DNA of 51,904 nucleotides from positions 1-51,904 of the forward strand of contig CAJQPC010000056.1 in NCBI GenBank assembly GCA_905480105.1, given 5' to 3'. Shown here in pieces: positions 35,223-41,521 of the stretch. The notes beneath the pieces are model-generated. The model worked only from the letters and a program-made list of their open reading frames with translations, did no database searches and was not told the origin of the DNA. Source of the DNA: an uncultured bacterium. GTDB lineage: Bacteria; Myxococcota_A; UBA796; CAJQPC01. The first letter of the stretch is position 1. Each line of letters begins with the position of its first letter. Made by a program: the position numbers and the translations under genes.

Positions 35223-36119
35223 ATGATTAGCTGGACCCCAGAGGGCGCTGTAGAGCGACCAGTGATGGTCCAGATTCGCGTGCAGCGCGCCTTTCCCGGC
35301 CGTATTCGTGCGGGCGCCCCGGTGCCTACCCGCTCGATGACTCAAGAAGAGCTGTTGGCCAACTTACGATTTTTTGCCGTGGACATGGCCGGGCCCCGCT
35401 GTCGCCCCTGCACCAAGTTGGTGCTCTCTGGGGTCGGCGTAGCCAACAGGGCAGAGACCCCAGAACTCCTGGTTCAAGCACGCAACTGGGGCATCGATAC
35501 TGTGGTCTTGCACCTTGGGGGCGAGGACCTGGAAGGCTTCGACCCGAGTCGCTTTGAGGGCCTTGTGGACGCTGTCGTTGTGCCTGTGCAGCCTGGCCCC
35601 GCCGGGTCCGCCTTGTTCAGCGCAGCGCGGGTGATTCGTGCGTGCCGCAGCTCAAGCATTCAGGTGGTGGCCAACACGGTGTTGTCGCCCCTGGCCCTGC
35701 AAGAGCTGCACTCGGCTGCCAAAGCCATCGCTGACTCCGGCGCGTCTCGCGCATCCTTGATCTACCCGTTTCCGATTGCCGGAAACACCGCCAAAGACGT
35801 GGCGCCTATTGACGCCACCCTCCAGGCCCTGGAGGGCGCCGTCTCAGAGCTGGAGCGAGCCGGACTGGACATCACCATCAAGGGACTCCCAGGTTGCTAC
35901 TTGGGCCGGATGGCGGGGTACATGCACCGCAGTGCCAACCGTTGGTACGTAGACGCCGACCATCAACTCGACGGTGCGGTGCTCTTCTTTCCACGGGTGG
36001 TGTCTTTTACAAAGCAGGAAAGCTGTCGTTTTTGCAAGGTAAACGATCGCTGTGATGGCTTTTTTGCCACCTATCTGAAACGGCCAGGCTTTCCGGCCCT
36101 TGAACCGATTCAGGAATAG
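35223..36119 (+). CDS. Radical-SAM-like protein lacking the CxxxCxxC motif
   Basis: A 298-residue protein with the outline of a radical SAM enzyme: TKLVLSGVGVANRAETPELL, a TIM-barrel-like series (DTVVLHLGG, DAVVVPVQPGP, QVVANTVLSP, SLIYPFPIAGN), and a C-terminal cysteine cluster CRFCKVNDRCDGFF (Cys268, 271, 277) like that closing many radical SAM proteins. The N-terminal cluster motif is missing: RVQRAFPGRIRAGAP stands where CxxxCxxC would be. SGVGV replaces the usual SGGEP AdoMet motif. Only C60 and C63 occur nearby (GPRCRPC). It may bind metal but is unlikely to do standard radical chemistry. The ATG is the first start in frame. Confidence 0.6.
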   Translation: MISWTPEGAVERPVMVQIRVQRAFPGRIRAGAPVPTRSMTQEELLANLRFFAVDMAGPRCRPCTKLVLSGVGVANRAETPELLVQARNWGIDTVVLHLGGEDLEGFDPSRFEGLVDAVVVPVQPGPAGSALFSAARVIRACRSSSIQVVANTVLSPLALQELHSAAKAIADSGASRASLIYPFPIAGNTAKDVAPIDATLQALEGAVSELERAGLDITIKGLPGCYLGRMAGYMHRSANRWYVDADHQLDGAVLFFPRVVSFTKQESCRFCKVNDRCDGFFATYLKRPGFPALEPIQE

Positions 36120-36136
36120 CCGCTTGTCTTCACTCC

Positions 36137-37222
36137 CTACTGGTCTCGGATGCGGCCAGCCAGTGCCGATGCGTCCCGTCCTCGAGCATGCCTGGAGCCT
36201 GCCAGTTGGTCTAGCAACACCAGGGCCTTGGCATCCTCGCCCTCCAGGACCAGCGCCTGAGCGCGCCACCAGTTGTAGCCCCAAGGCACATCCGTGCCGG
36301 CCAGACTGGACACCTGAGCCATAGCTTCCAGGGCCTTAGCGCCGTCTCGCGCACAGACCCAAGCCACGCCCTCGTACCAATGTAGGTAGGGGTCGTTGGT
36401 CCCCTTGGCCTGCAAGTGCAGGGTGGTCGCAGAGTCCCGACAGTTGCCATCTTCAAGCTGGGATATCGCCCGCTTGGCGGGTCCACGGTATAGATCTGCG
36501 CGCGCGGAGGGGGGCAACTCAACCGGCAACAGCTCCGCCCGAGCCCAGGTCCTCTGCTCGTCGCTGGGCTGTACTCGCCAGATCGCACCGGCGAGCACGG
36601 CCACGCTGGCCAAAATGGCCAGCCAGGGCAGGCCGGGTTTCTCTTCGGCGCCCAGCTTGGCCGAGCCGGGCTTGCTCGCGCCACCCCGGCGCCTGGCAGT
36701 TCTGGGTTCCGAAGGCTTGGGCTTAGACCTGGGGCGTGCTGGCCCACGGCCCGGGCCCGCTTGGGCGGGGCTGGGCTGGGCTGGGCGAGGCTGCGCAGTG
36801 GTTGCCGCACGTAGCGCAGCCTTGAGGATCTCCAAGTGGTGGGTACAGCGCTTGCAGTCATGATTGTGGCTTTCTACGCGGGCGTGCTGGACTGCAGATG
36901 CCGTGTTCGAGGCGACCCGAGCAATGTCCACAGCAGCCGGATGCCCCTCTCCGACGAGAGGCTCTCGGCTCCGCAAGAGCTCGATTCCCTCAGCGCCAGC
37001 TTGAACCAACACCTCTTCGGTCAGCGCTATAGCGGCATCAGCGCCCGACGCTAATGCCGCCTGGGCCGCTTTGCGCTCAAGCGCAGCCAACATTCCGCTA
37101 TCCTGCAGACCCCACTGTGGTGCCGACAAGACACGGGCTGCTATGGTGCGTAGCTGGTTTCGTAGCGAAACGGTCGCGCCAGGGTCGCCGTCTCGGAACC
37201 GTTGAAGGAGCTGGTCGTCCAT
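36137..37222 (-). CDS. Sigma-like / zinc-finger anti-sigma-like membrane protein
   Basis: A protein of 361 residues from ATG 37222. The start DDQLLQRFRDGDPGATVSL resembles region 2 of ECF sigma factors, but the promoter-melting part is not recognisable. Residues 117-126 give ESHNHDCKRC, an H-x3-C-x2-C pattern as in zinc anti-sigma domains. A Pro/Ala-rich linker encoded partly by GGGCT pentamer repeats, a basic patch and one membrane helix (about 200-217, LPWLAILASVAVLAGAIW) follow. The periplasmic C-terminal part looks TPR-like (LHWYEGVAWVCARDGAKALE). Its start abuts that of the divergent response regulator. A role in envelope-linked transcription control is inferred. Confidence 0.6.
   Translation of the reverse strand: MDDQLLQRFRDGDPGATVSLRNQLRTIAARVLSAPQWGLQDSGMLAALERKAAQAALASGADAAIALTEEVLVQAGAEGIELLRSREPLVGEGHPAAVDIARVASNTASAVQHARVESHNHDCKRCTHHLEILKAALRAATTAQPRPAQPSPAQAGPGRGPARPRSKPKPSEPRTARRRGGASKPGSAKLGAEEKPGLPWLAILASVAVLAGAIWRVQPSDEQRTWARAELLPVELPPSARADLYRGPAKRAISQLEDGNCRDSATTLHLQAKGTNDPYLHWYEGVAWVCARDGAKALEAMAQVSSLAGTDVPWGYNWWRAQALVLEGEDAKALVLLDQLAGSRHARGRDASALAGRIRDQ
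36768..36786. repeat. GGGCT pentanucleotide tandem repeat
   Basis: Nearly four copies of GGGCT occur within the Pro/Ala-rich linker of the gene above. The unit is not a multiple of three, so copy-number change would shift the frame. Confidence 0.6.
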
Positions 37223-37225
37223 ATG
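37220..37225. promoter_or_regulatory. Abutting divergent start codons (CATATG)
   Basis: The hexamer CATATG contains the minus-strand ATG (37222-37220) and a plus-strand ATG (37223-37225) back to back. If both are used there is no untranslated gap. The TTG at 37295, with AGGAGG at 37282-37287, is an alternative plus-strand start that would leave 72 bp for promoters. Confidence 0.6.
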
Positions 37226-37294
37226 CAAAATGCCTCAAGTTCACAGAGCGCGAAGCCGACCTCGAGTGTACTCCAAGGCCCAGGAGGCGTCGCA

Positions 37295-38734
37295 TTGCCG
37301 CCCACGGCACCGACCGTACTCCTGATCGAAGACGAGGAAGCGAACCTCAAGGCCCTGACGCGCCTTATCCGCAGACAGGGCTACACCGTCGCAGGTGCCA
37401 TGACCGGACAGCATGGCCTAGATCTCGCTGAAGAAACCCGTCCAGATTTAGCGATCGTAGACCTACAGCTACCGGACATCTATGGCGAGGAAGTCATTCG
37501 CCGCATGCAGCTCGCCTCGCCTGGGACCCAGTGCATCGTGCTGACAGCAACGGGGAGTGCAGCAAAAGCCTTCGAGTGCTTGCAAGCCGGCGCGACGGAC
37601 TACTTTGAGAAGCCCATTGTGGACTTTGACCGCTTCTTCCAGGTTCTGCGAAAAGCCGTGGAGATTCGTCAACTCAAGAAGGAAAACGCGCGGCTCCGGA
37701 AGGGCGCCCGCGGACTCGATCGCTTGGTGGGCAACAGTCGGCCCATGCAGGAACTCAAGCGTCTGATCACGGAGATGGGCGACTTTCCCTTCCCTGTGCT
37801 GATTACCGGGGCGTCTGGCACGGGCAAGGAGGTGGTGGCGCAGGCCATCCACGACTCTTCTAAGCGTCGGGACGAGCGTTTCCTGGCGATCAACTGCGCG
37901 GCCATTCCTGAGCAGCTGCTGGAAAGCACGCTCTTCGGTGCAGAGAAGGGTGCATTCACGGGGTCGGACCGGCGACGCATCGGGCTGTTCGAGGAAGCTT
38001 CCGACGGCACGCTCTTCCTGGATGAAATTGGCGACATGCCGCTCACGATGCAGGCCAAGCTCCTACGGGTGCTTCAGCAGAAGGAGATCACCCGCCTGGG
38101 AAGCAACATCCCAGTCAAGGTGAACACCCGCGTAGTGGCGGCCACTCACCAAGACCTGCCCCGGGCGGTCAAAGATGGGCGATTCCGAGAAGACCTTTTC
38201 TTTCGGATCAAGGTCATGGAGGTGGCGATCCCGCCACTTCGAGAGCGCTTGGAGGACGTCCCGCTCTTGGCTTACTTCTTTATTAAGGAGCTAAACGCCG
38301 AGTACGAGCGCGAGGTGCAGATCGACAACAGCGCTATGAACAGCATGGCTGCCTACTCCTGGAGCAAAAATAACGTCCGCGAGCTCCGGGCGGCGCTGAC
38401 TCGGGCCTTCGTGACCTGCAAAGACGAGAGCATCCAGGTAACGGACCTGAAGCTTGGGGATGGCATGGCCATCTCTCCTGCCGAGGCCATGTTCGAGAGC
38501 GAAAGCGAGGGTACGTCTCCCAATAGTGCCTTGATGGCAATGAGCTACCGGGACGCCAAAGAAGCCGTACTGGATTCCTTTTCCAAGCAATACTTAGAGA
38601 CCTTGCTGGCCGAGACCGGGGGCAATGTGACGAGAGCAGCCGACCGAGCAGGCATGCAGCGGCCCAATTTTCGTAAGCTACTCAAGCGCTACAAAGTGGC
38701 CCGACCAGAAGGGAGTCAGACCGTAGACGGTTGA
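37295..38734 (+). CDS. Sigma-54-dependent response regulator (NtrC family)
   Basis: A transcription activator for RNA polymerase with sigma-54. From TTG 37295 (AGGAGG with 7-nt spacing) it has 479 residues; ATG 37223 would add 24. The receiver domain starts at VLLIEDEE with phospho-acceptor Asp56 (IVDLQLPD) and Lys106 (FEKPI). The AAA+ domain has Walker A GASGTGKE at 172-179, the sigma-54 contact loop GAFTGS at 219-224 (the usual last Ala is Ser), and Walker B GTLFLDEIGDMP. A Fis-type helix-turn-helix closes the protein (GGNVTRAADRAGMQRPNFRK). No histidine kinase is adjacent. A perfect sigma-54 promoter lies 9 kb downstream, at 47437. Confidence 0.92.
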   Translation: MPPTAPTVLLIEDEEANLKALTRLIRRQGYTVAGAMTGQHGLDLAEETRPDLAIVDLQLPDIYGEEVIRRMQLASPGTQCIVLTATGSAAKAFECLQAGATDYFEKPIVDFDRFFQVLRKAVEIRQLKKENARLRKGARGLDRLVGNSRPMQELKRLITEMGDFPFPVLITGASGTGKEVVAQAIHDSSKRRDERFLAINCAAIPEQLLESTLFGAEKGAFTGSDRRRIGLFEEASDGTLFLDEIGDMPLTMQAKLLRVLQQKEITRLGSNIPVKVNTRVVAATHQDLPRAVKDGRFREDLFFRIKVMEVAIPPLRERLEDVPLLAYFFIKELNAEYEREVQIDNSAMNSMAAYSWSKNNVRELRAALTRAFVTCKDESIQVTDLKLGDGMAISPAEAMFESESEGTSPNSALMAMSYRDAKEAVLDSFSKQYLETLLAETGGNVTRAADRAGMQRPNFRKLLKRYKVARPEGSQTVDG

Positions 38735-38813
38735 GAATTGGGGCGCGTTTTTGCGTTCCTGACAATGGGTTGACAGGGAGTGAGGGCGGGCGACTTTGGC
38801 AGCTGTGATAGAC

Positions 38814-38835
38814 CTCCTACACCTACCGGTAGGAG
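38814..38835 (+). promoter_or_regulatory. Inverted repeat covering the ribosome binding site of leucine dehydrogenase
   Basis: CTCCTAC (38814-38820) pairs perfectly with GTAGGAG (38829-38835). Inside it, CCTACCGGTAGG (38822-38833) is itself a perfect 12-bp palindrome. The right arm contains the AGGAG that serves ATG 38842. It could be a hairpin that hides the ribosome binding site, or a dimeric operator. Confidence 0.6.
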
Positions 38836-38841
38836 TGGTGA

Positions 38842-39912
38842 ATGGACCCCTTTGAGCAGATGGCAGCCCTTGGACACGAGCAAGTCGTGTTCACCCGCAA
38901 CGACGACGTGGGTCTTCGCGCGATCATAGGCATCCACGACACCACCCTCGGGCCTGCCCTGGGTGGCTGTCGCTTGTACCCCTACGGGTCCGAAGCCGAA
39001 GCGCTGCGCGACGTACTTCGGCTGTCCCGTGGGATGACCTACAAGGCGGCGATCGCTGGTCTTGATCTGGGCGGTGGCAAGGCTGTGATCATCGGTGACC
39101 CCGGGATCAAGAGCGAAGGCCTTTTCCGCGCCTTTGGCCGGGCTGTCGAATCCCAGGGCGGCCGGTACATCACCGCCGAGGACATGAACACCAACGTCGA
39201 GGACATGAACAACATCTCCCGCGAGACCCGCTGGGTTACCGGCCGAGGCAAGGCCACCGGCGGGAGCGGGGACCCTTCGCCGGTCACCGCTTGGGGTGTT
39301 TTTCACGGTATCCGCGCCACTGCTGAGGTGGTTTTTGGTAGCCCGAACATGGAAGGCAGAACCGTGGCTATCCAGGGCTGTGGCAACGTAGGCTACTACC
39401 TGGCAAAGTACCTGCACGAGGTGGGCGCCCAGCTCATCTACACGGACATCAATGGCGCGCGCGTTGCGCGCTGCTTGGAAGAGTTTGGCGGCCGTGCTGT
39501 TGAAGGAGATGAATACTACGGCTTGGAAGTCGACGTGCTCGCGCCCTGCGCCATCGGCGGCATCATCAACAAGCGCACCATCCCAAAGCTGCGGGCACCG
39601 ATCATCGCGGGCGGCGCCAACAACGTGCTCAATGAAGAGGAACGGGACGGCGAGGCCTTGATGGAAAAAGGAATCGCCTATGCACCGGACTACGTGATCA
39701 ATGCCGGCGGCCTGATCAACGTCTACAGCGAGCTCAAACGCCTGCCCCTTGCCAAGGCCATGGACAGTTCCGCAAACATCTTCTCCACCGTGAAGGAGAT
39801 CATCAACGCGGCCAAACTTCAGGGCATCACGACCATGTCGGCGGCCAACCAGCTGGCTGAGAAACGCATTGAGACCGTGGCGGGCATCAAGCGCATGCAC
39901 ATCGGTAGTTAG
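38842..39912 (+). CDS. ldh: Leucine dehydrogenase (Glu/Leu/Phe/Val dehydrogenase family)
   Basis: NAD-dependent oxidative deamination of branched-chain amino acids to 2-oxo acids; cytoplasmic. The 356 residues contain the signature LGPALGGCRLYPYGSEAEAL, and Lys68 (GMTYK) and Lys80 (GGGK) fall at exactly the numbers known for Bacillus leucine dehydrogenase. The NAD domain has VAIQGCGNVGYYLAKYL. The product could supply starter units for branched-chain fatty acids, common in Myxococcota, but that is inference. Substrate choice among Leu, Val and Phe cannot be settled by eye; Leu fits best. The gene stands alone with its own leader of about 107 bp. Confidence 0.92.
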   Translation: MDPFEQMAALGHEQVVFTRNDDVGLRAIIGIHDTTLGPALGGCRLYPYGSEAEALRDVLRLSRGMTYKAAIAGLDLGGGKAVIIGDPGIKSEGLFRAFGRAVESQGGRYITAEDMNTNVEDMNNISRETRWVTGRGKATGGSGDPSPVTAWGVFHGIRATAEVVFGSPNMEGRTVAIQGCGNVGYYLAKYLHEVGAQLIYTDINGARVARCLEEFGGRAVEGDEYYGLEVDVLAPCAIGGIINKRTIPKLRAPIIAGGANNVLNEEERDGEALMEKGIAYAPDYVINAGGLINVYSELKRLPLAKAMDSSANIFSTVKEIINAAKLQGITTMSAANQLAEKRIETVAGIKRMHIGS

Positions 39913-39936
39913 AGCTTCTCGCATTCCGGAGAGTCC

Positions 39937-40962
39937 ATGTCTCGTACCTTTACCGCCTTGGCGCTACTCACTGTCCTTGGGTTCGGAGGGGCGGGAATGG
40001 CGTGGGCGAATGGAGATCTGGAGTTTGGGTATACCCCGAGCCCCCAGGTCGGAGAAAAGCCTGCACTGTATGTGACCCCTGCGCGAGCCGTAGATGAGCT
40101 CTTGGTGACGTGCACGGTGGGTGGCCAGGACTATGAATGGACACGCTCAGGCTTGCCCGCTGGCAAGCTGCAGAGTTTTGAGTGGCCCAGAGACACCAAG
40201 CACACCCACGCGGATTGCTTTGTGCGGGTGCGCTTCGCCGATGGCTATGTCTTGGAGCAGAACCTGCCCATTGACTACAGCTTTGGCGGTGGGCTGAGTG
40301 TGGACTTGTCTCGAGCCAGCGCTGATCTGCAGGCGCACACGCTGACCGTGTCCGTGAGTGAGGCCGTAGACACGGCCGAGATCACTGCTTTCGGCGCCCG
40401 CAAGAAGCTCCTGGACAAGAGCGTTGTACAGGTCGATGGGGGCCCCGGTGACATCACCCTTCCCTGGGTAGGGGACCCCTCAGACGTGGTCCTGCTCGAG
40501 GTCAAGGTTCAGAATGCTGGCGCATGGGCTGGCTTTGAGTTTTCACCCTGGTTTTTAGATATTCCCCACGACGATGTGCTCTTCGAGAGCGGCAGCGATG
40601 TGATTGATCCCGACCAAGAGTACAAGTTAGAGGCGACCCTCCAAGACCTCAACGAGGTCATCGAGAAGTACGGCGAGGTCGTGCCAGTCAAGCTCTACAT
40701 CGCAGGTTGTACGGACACGGTGGGGGATGGAGCGGGAAACCGCCAACTCTCCCAGCGCAGAGCCAGGGCCATTGCGGTCTGGCTGCGCAATCATGGCTAC
40801 AGTCATCCGGTCTACTACCACGGCTTTGGCGAGTCGCTCCAGGCGGTCTCCACAGGGGACAACGTCGACGAGGTGCGCAACAGGCGAGCGCTGTACATGG
40901 TTGGCGCCCAGCCTCCGGGCAAGGGCAGTGGAATTCCCGGCGTGAAGTGGTCCGCGCTCTGA
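39937..40962 (+). CDS. OmpA-family outer-membrane/periplasmic protein
   Basis: A secreted protein of 341 residues. A normal Sec signal peptide (MSRTFTALALL, cleavage near AWA-NG) is followed by a beta-rich region of about 170 residues and a C-terminal OmpA-like peptidoglycan-binding domain (about 205-330). The domain starts LFESGSDVIDPDQEYKLE and has CTDTVGDGAGNRQLSQRRARAI, then GFGESLQA and NRRALYMV, the usual order of OmpA motifs. The N-terminal region is not a clear eight-stranded barrel. It probably tethers the envelope to peptidoglycan. It follows leucine dehydrogenase by 24 bp and precedes the DUF1993 gene by 40 bp. Confidence 0.88.
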   Translation: MSRTFTALALLTVLGFGGAGMAWANGDLEFGYTPSPQVGEKPALYVTPARAVDELLVTCTVGGQDYEWTRSGLPAGKLQSFEWPRDTKHTHADCFVRVRFADGYVLEQNLPIDYSFGGGLSVDLSRASADLQAHTLTVSVSEAVDTAEITAFGARKKLLDKSVVQVDGGPGDITLPWVGDPSDVVLLEVKVQNAGAWAGFEFSPWFLDIPHDDVLFESGSDVIDPDQEYKLEATLQDLNEVIEKYGEVVPVKLYIAGCTDTVGDGAGNRQLSQRRARAIAVWLRNHGYSHPVYYHGFGESLQAVSTGDNVDEVRNRRALYMVGAQPPGKGSGIPGVKWSAL

Positions 40963-41002
40963 GGGTGTTTACACGGAGGCTGCATCTCCATGGAGCTCCC
41001 AC

Positions 41003-41521
41003 ATGTCGCTACACGCTGAGTCCGTCCCCGCCTTCCGGCGCACCCTGAAGAGCCTCTCCCAGTGCTTGGACATCGCGAGCAAGGACGCCAAGGAGCGCGG
41101 CTACGATGTCAACGTGTTGCTCCAGTCTCGCCTGGCGCCAGATCAGTTCAACCTGACCCGAAACGTGCAGGTCGCCTGCGATACGGCCAAGTTTGTGGGG
41201 GTCCGTTTGGGTGGTGCGGATGCGCCCAAGCACGAGGACGGACCGGCCACACTGGACGAACTACAGGCCCGCATCGAAGAGGTGCGCAGCTTTCTTTCAG
41301 GCGCTGACCCCGCTGCGTTTGAGCAGAACGGCACCGAGATTCTGACTCTGATGCGTGGCATCACCATGGTTGGTGAGGATTACTTGCGCCAGTTCGCAGT
41401 CCCGAATTTCTTCTTCCACGCCAGCATGAGCTACGCCATCCTGCGGCACAACGGCGTGAAGGTTGGCAAGATGGACTTTCTGGGGGATGTCTCCATGACG
41501 CCCCCCCCTCAGAAGGCGTAG
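41003..41521 (+). CDS. DUF1993 domain protein (DinB-like four-helix fold)
   Basis: A 172-residue cytoplasmic protein matching the DUF1993 pattern: early SVPAFRRTLKSLSQCLDIA, central QFNLTRNVQVACDTAKFVGVR, then DELQARIEEVRSFL, and a closing NFFFHASMSYAILRHNGVKVGKMDFLG. The family is related to DinB/YfiT four-helix bundles; its reaction is unknown. GGAGCTCC precedes the ATG. The 3' end contains a C8 tract (41501-41508) encoding prolines and overlaps the convergent gene by 13 bp. Confidence 0.88.
   Translation: MSLHAESVPAFRRTLKSLSQCLDIASKDAKERGYDVNVLLQSRLAPDQFNLTRNVQVACDTAKFVGVRLGGADAPKHEDGPATLDELQARIEEVRSFLSGADPAAFEQNGTEILTLMRGITMVGEDYLRQFAVPNFFFHASMSYAILRHNGVKVGKMDFLGDVSMTPPPQKA

Noticed and set aside
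38770..38798. TTGACA as a -35 element before leucine dehydrogenase
   Set aside because: At 16-18 bp spacing there is only ACTTTG-like sequence, too poor for a -10 element.
38716..39924. A 402-codon minus-strand open frame opposite leucine dehydrogenase
   Set aside because: Leucine dehydrogenase is certain (Lys68 and Lys80 at exact positions) and spans nearly the whole frame.
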